DNA from: Maridesulfovibrio frigidus DSM 17176
GTDB lineage: Bacteria; Desulfobacterota; Desulfovibrionia; Desulfovibrionales; Desulfovibrionaceae
NCBI RefSeq assembly: GCF_000711735.1
Contig: NZ_JONL01000006.1
Coordinates: 124,001 to 188,000, forward strand
DNA: 64,000 nucleotides
Direction of reading: 5' to 3'
The notes beneath the pieces are model-generated. The model worked only from the letters and a program-made list of their open reading frames with translations, made no database searches and had not been told where the DNA came from. Position 1 is the first letter of the stretch; every line of letters begins with the position of its first letter. Positions 17,665 through 27,083 of the stretch are shown piece by piece. The translations under genes and the position numbers were made by a program.

Positions 17665-17973
17665 TTATTCTTCTATTTTAACTATCCAGTGAATGTTTTG
17701 GTCACCGACAAGAACAGTGTCATTTTTCCATGAAACGCTAAACGACTCATTAAATTTTCCCTTCTTAGACTTGGCTACATAACGCCCTTCCGGCAACTTC
17801 GTACACCAAACATAATCCCCTTGGACCACGAAGGCTTCTTTATGAAGACCGGAAGAAACCGTTCCCTCAACAGGGACAGGGGTTTCGTTAATAATGCAGC
17901 CGTAAACACTATCCGCAAGGGAAGGTGTTGCAAAACATAATATGAATGCCGTCAACAGGAAAAAGTGTTTCAT
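17665..17973 (-). CDS. Small secreted protein of unknown function, within the leu operon
   Basis: I do not recognise this 102-residue protein. It begins with a clear Sec signal peptide ([20 protein letters not shown], likely cleaved before DSVYG). The mature part is about 82 residues with two cysteines (in YGCIINETP and [10 protein letters not shown]), which could form a disulfide, and it looks beta-rich. A good site (AAGGA) precedes the ATG. It sits between leuD and leuB with gaps of 19 and 10 bases, so it is transcribed with leucine synthesis although nothing links it to that pathway. Confidence 0.7.
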   Translation of the reverse strand: MKHFFLLTAFILCFATPSLADSVYGCIINETPVPVEGTVSSGLHKEAFVVQGDYVWCTKLPEGRYVAKSKKGKFNESFSVSWKNDTVLVGDQNIHWIVKIEE

Positions 17974-17992
17974 AACCGAGTCCTTACGGGAA

Positions 17993-18487
17993 TTAGTTGC
18001 CTAAACGGTTCTTAACGTAATCAACCAATCCGCCAGCATCAAGAATTTCTTTCATGAAAGGCGGTACAGGTGAACAGGTAATAACTTCACCTGTGGTCAA
18101 GTTCTTAATAGTTCCGTTATCAGCATCAACTTCAAGCTGGTCGCCGTCTCCGAGTTTCTCGAAATCGTCTCCGACTTCAAGAAGGATAAGCCCCATATTA
18201 AAACCGTTGCGATAAAAAATACGAGCAAAACTTTTAGCAACTACAACAGGGATTCCTGCACCTAAAAGTGAGATTGGCGCATGTTCACGAGATGATCCGC
18301 AACCGAAATTTTCGTCTGCAACCATGATATCGTTCTGTTTAACGCGTTTAATCCAGCCTGCTTCAAGTCCTTCCATGCAATTCGCGCCTAGTTCGGCTGA
18401 GTCGGTGGTAACAAGAAAACGTGCAGGAATGATGGCATCAGTATCTATATGTGCACCAACTCTATGAGCTGTACCTTGAATGGTCAT
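17993..18487 (-). CDS. leuD: 3-isopropylmalate dehydratase small subunit
   Basis: LeuD (164 residues) partners LeuC to isomerise 2- to 3-isopropylmalate. The swivel-domain signature [13 protein letters not shown] is present near residue 62, and the N-terminal [11 protein letters not shown] block matches the bacterial/archaeal LeuD2 type, shorter than the 200-residue E. coli form. The ATG at 18487 has GGAG eight bases upstream, while an in-frame TTG two codons earlier is an unlikely start. It follows leuC after 52 bases. Confidence 0.95.
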   Translation of the reverse strand: MTIQGTAHRVGAHIDTDAIIPARFLVTTDSAELGANCMEGLEAGWIKRVKQNDIMVADENFGCGSSREHAPISLLGAGIPVVVAKSFARIFYRNGFNMGLILLEVGDDFEKLGDGDQLEVDADNGTIKNLTTGEVITCSPVPPFMKEILDAGGLVDYVKNRLGN

Positions 18488-18539
18488 ATTCAATTCTCCC
18501 TGGGATTAGGATTTATTATTATCTGCGATATTTAATTTT

Positions 18540-19799
18540 TTAAAGAGCTGAAGGATCAATAATTTCACCAGCAATCGCACTTGCAGCAGCAACAGCAGGA
18601 TTGGAGAGAAATACTTCACTCTGAAGACTTCCCATCCGGCCCTTGAAGTTACGGTTGGTTGTAGCGATAGCTCTTTCTCCGCCAGCCAGAATTCCCATGT
18701 GACCGCCAAGGCAAGGTCCACAGGTAGCAGGTCCGACAATTGCGCCGGCATCCATGAATATTTCAAGCAATCCTTCTTTAAGAGCCTGCTTCCAGATAGT
18801 CGGAGTAGCAGGAAGAATGATCAATCTGACATTCTTGTTCGCTTTGCGTCCTTTAAGGATTGCAGCAGCTTCTCTGAGGTCTGAAATACGACCGTTAGTA
18901 CAGGAACCGATAACAGACTGATGAATCTGCATGTTTTTAACTTCATCAACAGGTTTTACATTATCAGGAAGATGAGGACAGGCAATCTGTGGTTTCATGC
19001 CGGTTACATCCATTTTTACGATTCTTTCGTATACTGCGCCCGCATCAGCGGAAAGAGGAACATCCCCTGTTCTTCCGGCGGCTACACAGTATTCGAGAGT
19101 TTTTGCATCAACAGGGAACAGGCCGACTTTACCGCCAGCTTCAATCGCCATGTTTGCAATGGTCATACGACCTTCGATGGAAAGATCGTCAATGACAGAT
19201 CCACCGAATTCGAGTGCTTTGTAGAGAGCCCCGGAAACGCCGAGTTCGCCGATAAGACGCAGGATGTAATCCTTTGCGCCAACGTGCTGACCGGGAGTTC
19301 CTTCGATTTCAACTTTAACGGTAGGAGGAACTTTAAACCAAGTTTCGCCAAGAGCCATTGCGCCAGCTATATCGGTTGATCCCATACCTGTAGCGAAAGC
19401 TCCGAGTCCACCGTACGTGCACGTGTGGCTATCAGCACCGATAATGATGTCTGATGGTCCAACAAGGCCTAGTTCTGGAAGAAGCGCGTGTTCAACTCCA
19501 CAATCTCCGCCTTCATAATAATGAGTCACATTCTTTTCATGTGCGAACTCACGAACAACTTTGACCTGCTCAGCAGAATCAATATCTTTATTAGGGGTGA
19601 AGTGATCACAAACGAGAGCAACTTTGTCTTTATCAAAGAGCTGATCCGCACCCATTGCTCTGAAAGATTTAATTGCAAGAGGAGCAGTAATATCGTTTGC
19701 AAGGACTAGAGAGACCTTGCAACGAACAATCTGTCCGGCTTCTTTAACTACTTCGTCAGTATGAGCTTGTAAAATTTTTTCCGCTAAAGTCTTAGGCAT
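18540..19799 (-). CDS. leuC: 3-isopropylmalate dehydratase large subunit
   Basis: LeuC is the aconitase-family subunit that carries the [4Fe-4S] cluster. At 419 residues it is the shorter LeuC2 type and matches the short LeuD. Cluster ligands are the cysteine in IGSCTNGRISDLREA and the pair in GPATCGPCLGGHMG. The N-terminal DHFTPNKD and GADSHTCTYGGLGAFATGMG blocks are intact. The ATG overlaps the end of leuA by eight bases, so translation is coupled. The site AGGAGAAGCAGG lies within leuA. Confidence 0.97.
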   Translation of the reverse strand: MPKTLAEKILQAHTDEVVKEAGQIVRCKVSLVLANDITAPLAIKSFRAMGADQLFDKDKVALVCDHFTPNKDIDSAEQVKVVREFAHEKNVTHYYEGGDCGVEHALLPELGLVGPSDIIIGADSHTCTYGGLGAFATGMGSTDIAGAMALGETWFKVPPTVKVEIEGTPGQHVGAKDYILRLIGELGVSGALYKALEFGGSVIDDLSIEGRMTIANMAIEAGGKVGLFPVDAKTLEYCVAAGRTGDVPLSADAGAVYERIVKMDVTGMKPQIACPHLPDNVKPVDEVKNMQIHQSVIGSCTNGRISDLREAAAILKGRKANKNVRLIILPATPTIWKQALKEGLLEIFMDAGAIVGPATCGPCLGGHMGILAGGERAIATTNRNFKGRMGSLQSEVFLSNPAVAAASAIAGEIIDPSAL

Positions 19800-21339
19800 C
19801 CTGCTTCTCCTGTTTCATACGTTCAACTCTATTGATAGCATTAATGTAGGCTTTGGCACTAGCGACGACAATGTCTTCGTCAGATCCACGCCCAATAGAT
19901 TTCACACCGTCATCTATAATATGAACCATAACCGCGCCCTGTGCGTCTGCGCCGCCAGTAACTGCGTTTACGGAATAAAGTTCAAGTTTGGGCTCTCTGC
20001 CGACCAATTTATTGATGGTAGCAAAAACCGCATTGATAGGACCTTCACCAAAACCAACTTCTCTAATCTCAACAGGATTTTCTTTATCCTTGCTGTAATC
20101 TTCAAGCACTATAGCTGCATGAGGGGAAACACCGGATGTTCCAGAGAAAACAGACAGATCCTTAACCCTGTAAAGGTCATGGATACGATATGCTTCTTCC
20201 AAAACGAGAGCTTCAACATCCTCGTCAAAAATGTGTTCTTTCTTATCAGCCAAAGTTTTAATCGCTGCAAAAACATCAGCGATCTGCTCTTCATTCAGTT
20301 CATATCCCATTTCGCGGAGCTTAGAACCGAGTGCATTTCTACCGGAATGTTTTCCAAGCACAATGGAAGTGCCCTTCTTACCGATAGATTCAGGAGTCAT
20401 AATTTCATAAGTCTGGCGGTTTTTCAGCATACCATCCTGATGGATTCCTGATTCATGAGCAAATGCATTTGCGCCAACAATCGCCTTATAAGGCGGAATA
20501 GGCTGACCAATTGTACTTGCAAGCCTGCGACATGATGGGAACAACTGCTCAGTAACAATTGAAGTTTCAATGTCGTAATAATCTTTGCGAGTATGCAAAC
20601 CCATAATAACTTCTTCAAGAGCGGCATTCCCTGCACGCTCGCCGATACCGGACAATGTAACTTCAGCCTGTCTTGCTCCGGCCTTGATTGCGGCCAAAGT
20701 ATTAGCAGTCGCTAAGCCAAGATCATTATGACAATGCACACTGAAAACAGCTTTGTGGCTGTTCGGTACAGTTTTGAGCAAGAACTCAATCAATTTACCA
20801 AACTCGTCAGGCTGTGCGTATCCGACAGTATCAGGGATATTAATAGTTGTTGCGCCTTCATCTATAACAGCTTCGACGATCTCTGCCAAGAAATCCCAGC
20901 GTGAACGTGAAGCGTCTTCGGCTGAAAACTCAACATTAGGTGTAAGTGAAACAGCATGGCGAACGGCCTTTTTAGCCATTTCCAAAATCTGGGCAGGTTC
21001 TTTATTGAACTTGTGCTTCATATGAATATCAGATGTAGCGATGAAGGTATGGATGCGAGGATTTTTCGCATGTTTCACAGCTTCGTATGCTCGATCGATA
21101 TCAGGGATAAGAGCGCGGCAGAGTCCGGCAACCTGAATGTCACCGACAGCTTTAGCAATTTGACTAACTGCGTCAAAATCGCCCTGACTAGCTGCGGGGA
21201 AACCAGCTTCGATGATATTAACACCGAGTTTTTCAAGCTGACGAGCCATTGCAATTTTTTCACGGGTGTTCATAGTAGCGCCAGGAGACTGTTCGCCATC
21301 GCGTAAAGTTGTATCGAAAATATATACTTGATCAGACAT
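19792..21339 (-). CDS. leuA: 2-isopropylmalate synthase
   Basis: LeuA condenses 2-oxoisovalerate with acetyl-CoA, the first step of leucine synthesis. The protein is 515 residues from the ATG at 21339, which has GGAG six bases upstream. An in-frame TTG at 21351 lies on that ribosome site and is not the start. The metal-binding [12 protein letters not shown] opens the TIM barrel and [12 protein letters not shown] follows near residue 200. The C-terminal leucine-sensing domain (from about residue 390) is present, so feedback inhibition is likely. It leads the leuA-leuC-leuD-x-leuB operon. Confidence 0.96.
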   Translation of the reverse strand: MSDQVYIFDTTLRDGEQSPGATMNTREKIAMARQLEKLGVNIIEAGFPAASQGDFDAVSQIAKAVGDIQVAGLCRALIPDIDRAYEAVKHAKNPRIHTFIATSDIHMKHKFNKEPAQILEMAKKAVRHAVSLTPNVEFSAEDASRSRWDFLAEIVEAVIDEGATTINIPDTVGYAQPDEFGKLIEFLLKTVPNSHKAVFSVHCHNDLGLATANTLAAIKAGARQAEVTLSGIGERAGNAALEEVIMGLHTRKDYYDIETSIVTEQLFPSCRRLASTIGQPIPPYKAIVGANAFAHESGIHQDGMLKNRQTYEIMTPESIGKKGTSIVLGKHSGRNALGSKLREMGYELNEEQIADVFAAIKTLADKKEHIFDEDVEALVLEEAYRIHDLYRVKDLSVFSGTSGVSPHAAIVLEDYSKDKENPVEIREVGFGEGPINAVFATINKLVGREPKLELYSVNAVTGGADAQGAVMVHIIDDGVKSIGRGSDEDIVVASAKAYINAINRVERMKQEKQDA

Positions 21340-21355
21340 TTTTTTCTCCAAGCTG

Positions 21356-21382
21356 TTCTAAAGGCGTAAGACCCCTTAGACA
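21356..21382 (-). promoter_or_regulatory. Hairpin just before the leuA ribosome site
   Basis: TCTAAAGG and CCTTAGA pair (one bulged A) around a nine-base loop immediately upstream of the leuA ribosome site. No leader peptide with leucine codons and no T-tract were found, so classical attenuation is not supported. It may affect initiation. Confidence 0.25.
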
Positions 21383-21460
21383 GTTGATATCAAACGTTAA
21401 CAGAATGTAACTATAGAGTGCCGGGTGACTAGAATTTTACCGTCCCCCAGAAGAATTTGT

Positions 21461-21489
21461 TTCTCTTAGCTGTTTGAACCAGCTAAGAG
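21461..21489 (-). terminator. Hairpin at the end of pssA (weak terminator)
   Basis: CTCTTAGCTG and CAGCTAAGAG form a perfect ten-base-pair stem that overlaps the pssA stop codon. The downstream - strand sequence (AAACAAATTC) lacks a T-tract. It may be a processing or stability element between pssA and leuA and probably not a full terminator. Confidence 0.4.
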
Positions 21490-22253
21490 GATTCTTTGGA
21501 GGACTTTCCTAGTAGTAGCTTAGAGCTTCTGCGTGATAGGAAGAAAATGGTATAGATGGGACCCGAAATAATATAACCGGCAAAAATAATAAAACCAAGA
21601 AACTTAGGCTGCGAAGCAACCATAACGAAAAGAGCGATAACAGTTACCATCGAGCTAAAAGGGTGAGCTTTGAACATTCCAACATCTTTAAAAGAATTGT
21701 AACGAACAGAACTAACCATTAATAATGAGAGTATGTAGACCAGAGCCAATGTTCCAACAGGAAGCACTGTCTGAGCAATATCAGCAGGCAAGAAAGGTGC
21801 AAACAAAATCAAAGTTGACAATGTGCAACCAGCAGCAGGAATCGGAAGCCCTATGAAATGAGCTTTAGAAGTTGTTGCTGACTGAACATTAAAACGGGCG
21901 AGCCTGAGAGCCCCGCAAGCTATCATCATGAAAGCCGCTAAGAGTCCAAGTCTGCCAAAATGCTGAAGTTGCCACTGATAAACCATAAATGCAGGAGTAA
22001 CACCAAAAGCGACCAAATCAGCAAGCGAATCCAGCTGAACGCCGAACTCACTGCTGGTCCCAGTCAATCTAGCAACTTTTCCGTCAAGGCCATCAAAGAG
22101 GCAGCTCACCAGAATAGCTATTGCACACAGCTCAAATTTACCTTCAACAGCCCATGTCATACCAATGAAGCCGCAAAAGAGGCTCGCAATGGTCAGCATG
22201 TTCGGAAGAATGTAAACAGCCTTGTGTTTTGGTATTTTTATTTCCTTAGCCAT
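21483..22253 (-). CDS. pssA: CDP-diacylglycerol-serine O-phosphatidyltransferase
   Basis: PssA makes phosphatidylserine from CDP-diacylglycerol and serine in the membrane. The 256-residue protein carries the CDP-alcohol phosphotransferase motif: DGLDGKVARLTGTSSEFG, then DSLADLVAFG, with aspartates in the D-G-x2-A-R-x8-G-x3-D-x3-D arrangement. About seven membrane segments follow. It lies between psd and leuA, 89 bases after psd, so the two steps to phosphatidylethanolamine are encoded together. Confidence 0.95.
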   Translation of the reverse strand: MAKEIKIPKHKAVYILPNMLTIASLFCGFIGMTWAVEGKFELCAIAILVSCLFDGLDGKVARLTGTSSEFGVQLDSLADLVAFGVTPAFMVYQWQLQHFGRLGLLAAFMMIACGALRLARFNVQSATTSKAHFIGLPIPAAGCTLSTLILFAPFLPADIAQTVLPVGTLALVYILSLLMVSSVRYNSFKDVGMFKAHPFSSMVTVIALFVMVASQPKFLGFIIFAGYIISGPIYTIFFLSRRSSKLLLGKSSKESS

Positions 22254-22342
22254 AATAATTACTTATTTATCTCAATTTCTAAATATATTCTAATTAATTT
22301 CTAATCTTTTATAACTCCAATAACCCCTTCAGCCCTTATAAA

Positions 22343-22984
22343 CTAGGCCTTCCGAGCTAAAGAAGTTTCACCTGCAACAACCTTGTCGCCGACTTGAACT
22401 AGAGTCTCATAACCCTCAGGAAGGTAAAGGTCAACCCGAGACCCGAACTTGATCAGACCATAGCGGTCGCCTCTTTTGAGCTTATCTGCCTTCTCTGCCC
22501 AGCACACGATTCTGCGAGCGACAAGCCCTGCAATCTGTACCATAGTGAATCTTTGATTACCTTTACCGATGATCTCAATGACATTGCGCTCATTATCGGT
22601 GCTAGCTTTATCAAAGGAGGCATTGAAGTATTTCCCGGGAATATAACGAACACGTTCAATTTTACCTGAAACAGGCATGCGGTTCACGTGAACATTGAAA
22701 ACATTCATGAAAATACAGATAGATTGACGCATTTCTCCAGTAAGAGGATCGTCAGAGTATTCAACTTTAATAACTTTCCCATCAGCAGGAGACACAACTG
22801 CGTCAACATCTTCAGGTGCTACTCTTTCAGGATCACGGAAAAAATGACCGATGAAAGCTGTTAATCCAAGTAATACCAGAGTCATGAACCAGCAATCTAA
22901 AATTGCGAAACAAACTGTGGCAAAAGCACTTAAAAATATATAAGGCAATCCCTCAAGACTGACCCCTACGGAAGGTTGGCGCAT
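22343..22984 (-). CDS. psd: Phosphatidylserine decarboxylase proenzyme
   Basis: Psd converts phosphatidylserine to phosphatidylethanolamine using a pyruvoyl group made by self-cleavage. The 213-residue protein is the short type. The cleavage site is Gly181-Ser182 in IKFGSRVDLY, so Ser182 becomes the pyruvoyl. The catalytic histidine block NVHVNRMPVSG is near residue 95. One or two N-terminal membrane segments (residues 13-43) anchor it. pssA follows, and tag lies upstream after 157 bases. Confidence 0.95.
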   Translation of the reverse strand: MRQPSVGVSLEGLPYIFLSAFATVCFAILDCWFMTLVLLGLTAFIGHFFRDPERVAPEDVDAVVSPADGKVIKVEYSDDPLTGEMRQSICIFMNVFNVHVNRMPVSGKIERVRYIPGKYFNASFDKASTDNERNVIEIIGKGNQRFTMVQIAGLVARRIVCWAEKADKLKRGDRYGLIKFGSRVDLYLPEGYETLVQVGDKVVAGETSLARKA

Positions 22985-23141
22985 ATTTTATACCTATCTT
23001 ATTAAGTTAGTCCAAATCCCCGAATACGAGGAATTTTATTTCCAAACAGCACTATTCATATATACCATATCAAAAGAGGTCAACTGTAACAGCAGATTTA
23101 TAACTAAAACCCATTTTATGATGCGGTGTGACTTATCAGAA

Positions 23142-23720
23142 CTATTCAACACCATGCATTTTTATTACGTCAGGATATCTGAAGCATGAAATCAAGTGAT
23201 CATTAACCATGCCGACTGCCTGCATAAATGCGTAGCAAGTTGTCGGCCCAATAAATTTGAACCCATTTTTCTTCAAACTCTTGCTCATTTCAGTGGATTC
23301 TACTGTGCTGACGGGCACTTCATCTTGAACAGCCCACTTATTATTTACGGGTTTCCCGTCAACAAAAGACCAAAGATATCGATCAAAACTTCCGTATTCT
23401 TTTTTAATTTCAAGAACGCACTTCGCATTAACAACTGCGGCGTTGATCTTGAGCTTATGCCTCACAATTCCGGAATTTTTAACTAGCTCTTCAATTTTGG
23501 CATCAGAATATTTTGAAACTTTCTCAGCATCAAAATTATCAAAGGCCTCCTGATAGCCTTCACGCTTTTTGAGTATTGTAGACCAGCTCAAACCGGATTG
23601 CGCACCTTCAAGAATCAACATTTCGAAAAGCAGGCAATCGTCGTGAACCGGAACACCCCACTCTTCGTCATGATATTTTATTTCTAAAGGTCCACAGTTT
23701 GCCCATTCACAGCGATTCAT
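23142..23720 (-). CDS. tag: DNA-3-methyladenine glycosylase I
   Basis: Tag removes 3-methyladenine from alkylated DNA. The 192-residue length is standard. The N-terminal MNRCEWA and YHDEEWGVPVHDD carry Cys4 and His17, zinc ligands of the family. ILEGAQSGLSW holds the catalytic glutamate, and the C-terminal PTTCYAFMQAVGMVNDHLISC holds further ligands. It starts 15 bases after mnmA ends with its own GGGAG site, so the two genes form a unit. Confidence 0.95.
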   Translation of the reverse strand: MNRCEWANCGPLEIKYHDEEWGVPVHDDCLLFEMLILEGAQSGLSWSTILKKREGYQEAFDNFDAEKVSKYSDAKIEELVKNSGIVRHKLKINAAVVNAKCVLEIKKEYGSFDRYLWSFVDGKPVNNKWAVQDEVPVSTVESTEMSKSLKKNGFKFIGPTTCYAFMQAVGMVNDHLISCFRYPDVIKMHGVE

Positions 23721-23735
23721 AAAAAGACTCCCAGC

Positions 23736-24824
23736 TTAAAGGGCTTCGCGAATAATACCGCCACCAAGCACAGCCCCGTCCTCAGTATATACAGCTAATA
23801 TCTGCCCGGGGGTCGGTTTGGAATTCTGCTCGGCAAATTCAAACACCATACTATTACCTTCAAGTTTAGCTTTCGAAGGCATGGACCTCTGCCTATAACG
23901 AGTTTGAATATATACAGTTTCAGGCCATTTATCGAAATCAACTAAAAAATTCATTCCATCAGCGACGCAACCTGATGCGCCCAGTTCAGTTTTAGTACCT
24001 AGAACAAGTACATTTTTTTTCAAATCCTTTTCAATTACATAGAGCGGTTCTTTCCACGCAATGCCTAACCCTTTGCGCTGTCCTTGTGTATATCTCCATA
24101 GACCTTGATGACGACCGATCTTTTCACCATTTGAAAGCACCACATTGCCGGGTCCGGGCAATTTCACATCACGATCCATAAGAAATTTGCGGTAATCATC
24201 ATCTGGAACAAAACATATTTCCTGACTTTCAGATGGAAGTGGAATTTTAAGCCCGCGTTTCTCAAGCTGGGCATATGTTTCATCCTTGCTATGTCCTCCA
24301 AGCGGGAAAAGTGCATTTAAAACACTTTCGCGAGGGACAAGCGATAGAAAATAGCTTTGATCCTTACCAACATCCGCCCCACGCGCTATCATCCTGCCAT
24401 ATTCTGGATGGTCTGCGATACGCACGTAATGACCTGTTCCGATAAGTTCCGCACCAAAACTTTGGGCCGCAGCGTATAGCACTCCAAATTTAATTTTTGG
24501 ATTACAGAGGGCGCATGGATTTGGAGTGTTACCGTCCAAGTATGACTGAATGAAAGGATCAATAACAAATTTATCGAATTCAGCTTTAAAATCGACCACA
24601 TGAAGGTCAATTCCAAGCTCAGCGCATCGAAGCTCCAGACCGGACACAGCTTCTGCAGATTTTTCATTGCCCAAAAAGCAACCGTGAACTGCGATGACTT
24701 CTGCGCCGCTCTCTTTAAGCAAAACCATAGAAAGCAAACTGTCCGCCCCGCCGCTGACTGCCACGGCAACCTTGCGACCCGCCACTAGCTCTGCAAGCCC
24801 TGGATAGCTGAAACTTGATTCCAT
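23736..24824 (-). CDS. mnmA: tRNA-specific 2-thiouridylase MnmA
   Basis: MnmA installs sulfur at C2 of wobble uridine 34 in tRNA for Lys, Glu and Gln. The PP-loop SGGADS is at residues 24-29. The catalytic cysteines are Cys107 (NPCALCN) and Cys204 (SQEICFVPD), and the zinc-independent insert GRHQGLWRYTQGQRKGLGI follows. Length 362 is typical. It is preceded by GGGAG and by the uraA terminator, so a promoter must lie in the roughly 35 bases between or inside that region. Confidence 0.95.
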   Translation of the reverse strand: MESSFSYPGLAELVAGRKVAVAVSGGADSLLSMVLLKESGAEVIAVHGCFLGNEKSAEAVSGLELRCAELGIDLHVVDFKAEFDKFVIDPFIQSYLDGNTPNPCALCNPKIKFGVLYAAAQSFGAELIGTGHYVRIADHPEYGRMIARGADVGKDQSYFLSLVPRESVLNALFPLGGHSKDETYAQLEKRGLKIPLPSESQEICFVPDDDYRKFLMDRDVKLPGPGNVVLSNGEKIGRHQGLWRYTQGQRKGLGIAWKEPLYVIEKDLKKNVLVLGTKTELGASGCVADGMNFLVDFDKWPETVYIQTRYRQRSMPSKAKLEGNSMVFEFAEQNSKPTPGQILAVYTEDGAVLGGGIIREAL

Positions 24825-24857
24825 TTTTATCTCCCAAAAAATTAATCTGAAATATAT

Positions 24858-24904
24858 AAAAAAAACGCCCGAACGACTCCTGCTTTAGAAGATGTCCGGG
24901 CGCT
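24858..24904 (-). terminator. Intrinsic terminator of uraA
   Basis: CGCCCG and CGGGCG bracket a loop of about 25 bases, with further internal pairing possible. On the - strand the stem is followed by a run of at least eight T. It lies about 50 bases beyond the uraA stop. Confidence 0.75.
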
Positions 24905-24953
24905 TAATATAATCTTATTTAAGCAAAAATTTACCGGATTATCCGGAAACTCT

Positions 24954-26207
24954 TTACTCTTCTTTTTTCTTATGCGGCAGAACAAGGTTCAGGAAAACAC
25001 CAAGAATTCCAGCCAGTCCAATTCCGCCAAGTCTGAACTCATCACTAAATGGAGTAGGCACGGACATACCACCCACACCAAAGATAACAATAAGAGCGAC
25101 AATTGCAAGGTTACGAGCTTCCATGAGATCTTCACCGGAACGAACAAGAGTATTCATCCCGACAACCATGATTGCTCCAAAAAGAAGAACCATGATTCCG
25201 CCCATTACTGGAACAGGAATAGTCTGCAGGAACGCGCCGACCTTACCGATAAAAGCAAGAGCTATAGCAACAATAGCAGCCCATGTCATAATCGCGGGGT
25301 TAAAAACTTTAATCAGAGCAACAGCGCCTGTTACTTCTGAATATGTAGTATTTGGAGGCCCACCAAGACATGCAGCAAACGATGTTGCCAGACCATCACC
25401 AAGCATTGTTCTATTGATACCAGGATCTTTAACATAATCTTTACCGGATACAGACCCGATAGCAAGAACGTCTCCGAAATGCTCAATTGCAGGTGCAATG
25501 GCAACAGGTACAATGAACAGGATAGCTTCGAGATTCCATTCTGGGTAAGTGAACGCAGGCATTGCAATCCAAGGAGCCGCTGCAACACTGGTAAAATCAA
25601 CAAGCCCCATAAATAGACAGGTAATGTAACCGGCAATGATTCCGCTAAGGATTGGAATCAGCTTGAACCAGCCTTTTCCGAAAAGGGAAACTGCGACAGT
25701 CACACCAAGTGAAATCATGGAAACGATGAGCGCTGATTTTTCTGGAACCAGAACAAATGCGCCATCTCCAGATTTACCCATTGCCATAAAAACGGCAACA
25801 GGAGCGAGAATCAGGCCGATGACCATAATTACCGGACCAGTAACAACTGGAGGTAAAATTTTTCTCACAACATCGGTTCCGCGCCAGCTGATCAACAAAC
25901 TTAGGAACATGTAGAAAACACCCGCAGCAGCAAGCCCGCAAAGAGTTGACGGAATTCCCCAAGTTTGAACACCGTAGATGATAGGTGCAATGAAAGCGAA
26001 AGAAGAGGCAAGAAATACTGGAACTTTACCCTTGGTTACAACCTGAAAAATCAGTGTACCTACACCAGCGGTAAACAGTGCAACGTTAGGATTCAGACCT
26101 GTAAGAAGCGGGACCAGAACCAGTGCCCCGAATGCGACAAACAACATCTGTGCGCCAAGAAATATATCCTTGGCCCTAAAGTTGTACTCAGTGCTTGAAA
26201 TACTCAT
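24954..26207 (-). CDS. uraA: Uracil permease (NCS2 family, UraA)
   Basis: This 417-residue membrane protein of the nucleobase-cation symporter-2 family has about 14 segments. VALFTAGVGTLIFQVVT is near the N-terminus. The transport motif APAIEHFGDVLAIG contains the substrate-binding glutamate, and GGPPNTTYSEVTGAVALIK follows near residue 280. These features and the upstream upp gene point to proton-driven uracil uptake. AAGGGGA precedes the ATG. An intrinsic terminator lies between upp and uraA, so uraA is probably expressed at a lower level by readthrough. Confidence 0.95.
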   Translation of the reverse strand: MSISSTEYNFRAKDIFLGAQMLFVAFGALVLVPLLTGLNPNVALFTAGVGTLIFQVVTKGKVPVFLASSFAFIAPIIYGVQTWGIPSTLCGLAAAGVFYMFLSLLISWRGTDVVRKILPPVVTGPVIMVIGLILAPVAVFMAMGKSGDGAFVLVPEKSALIVSMISLGVTVAVSLFGKGWFKLIPILSGIIAGYITCLFMGLVDFTSVAAAPWIAMPAFTYPEWNLEAILFIVPVAIAPAIEHFGDVLAIGSVSGKDYVKDPGINRTMLGDGLATSFAACLGGPPNTTYSEVTGAVALIKVFNPAIMTWAAIVAIALAFIGKVGAFLQTIPVPVMGGIMVLLFGAIMVVGMNTLVRSGEDLMEARNLAIVALIVIFGVGGMSVPTPFSDEFRLGGIGLAGILGVFLNLVLPHKKKEE

Positions 26208-26232
26208 CGTTAATTCCCCTTAAAAATGTGAC

Positions 26233-26258
26233 AAAAAAAAGGCACCTTATTTAGTGCC
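26233..26258 (-). terminator. Intrinsic terminator between upp and uraA
   Basis: GGCAC and GTGCC form a five-base-pair stem around the upp stop codon, followed on the - strand by a run of eight T. The short stem suggests partial termination within the upp-uraA unit. Confidence 0.6.
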
Positions 26259-26873
26259 GAAAATTTTATCTCCCGCATCGCCAAGACCGGGAAGGATATA
26301 TCCTGCATCATTCAATTTTTCATCAATTGATGCTGTATAAATATCTACATCAGGATGGGCAGCTACTATTTTTTCAATCCCTTCAGGAGCAGCGACAAGG
26401 AATAAACCTTTAATATCGGTACAACCTGCTTTCTTAAGCAGTTCGATGGTTGCGAGCAAGGTTCCGCCAGTAGCAAGCATAGGATCAAGAATCAGCGCGC
26501 TACGCTCATCAATGTTCTTAGCAAGCTTGACGTAATACTCCACAGGCTGCAAAGTTTCTTCATCGCGGTAAAAACCGACAACACTAACTCTTGCGCCCGG
26601 GATCATATCAAGGACAGCGTCCATCATACCGAGTCCTGCACGAAGAATAGGTACTACAGTGATTTTTTTACCTTTAATTGCTTCAACTTCAACTTCACCA
26701 GCCCAGCCAGTAATAGTTTTTGGTTCCGTAACAAGATCTTTTGTTGCTTCATAAGTCAGAAGCATTGAAATTTCATTAGCTAAATCGCGAAAATGACTTG
26801 TACTAATATCGCTTTCACGAAGAAGTCCAAGCTTGTGTCTTACCAGAGGATGGTCTACCACATGTACCGCCAC
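26247..26873 (-). CDS. upp: Uracil phosphoribosyltransferase
   Basis: Upp salvages uracil to UMP with PRPP. The 208 residues begin at a GTG (26873) that has AAGGAGG seven bases upstream, giving the usual [16 protein letters not shown] start. A TTG start six codons earlier would sit over that site and is rejected. The PRPP-binding loop [16 protein letters not shown] is near residue 128, and the uracil-binding [16 protein letters not shown] forms the C-terminus. It leads the upp-uraA pair and is divergent from the RluA-CoaE gene. Confidence 0.97.
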   Translation of the reverse strand: MAVHVVDHPLVRHKLGLLRESDISTSHFRDLANEISMLLTYEATKDLVTEPKTITGWAGEVEVEAIKGKKITVVPILRAGLGMMDAVLDMIPGARVSVVGFYRDEETLQPVEYYVKLAKNIDERSALILDPMLATGGTLLATIELLKKAGCTDIKGLFLVAAPEGIEKIVAAHPDVDIYTASIDEKLNDAGYILPGLGDAGDKIFGTK

Positions 26874-27083
26874 GGTGGCCTCCTTGATCAATATGTTATT
26901 TGTTATTTATTATTAAGCTTCTCAAAGTCAAAACTTCGTGTTTTTATAGTCCACAAACCTGTTGGTCAAGATTTTTCTAAATTATTTTTCGCATAAAGTC
27001 ATCAATGCTTGGCATATCACAGAATAAACCATACTCAGTTTTAACCGTTTCTAGCAAACCACAACTCACAATCGGATAATTGC

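Noticed and set aside
20753-21306. Overlapping + strand frames opposite leuA
   Set aside because: All are antisense to a well-conserved enzyme gene, without start signals of their own.
21340-21482. Leucine leader peptide with attenuator before leuA
   Set aside because: No short frame with a run of leucine codons and no terminator with a T-tract are present; only a small hairpin near the ribosome site is seen.
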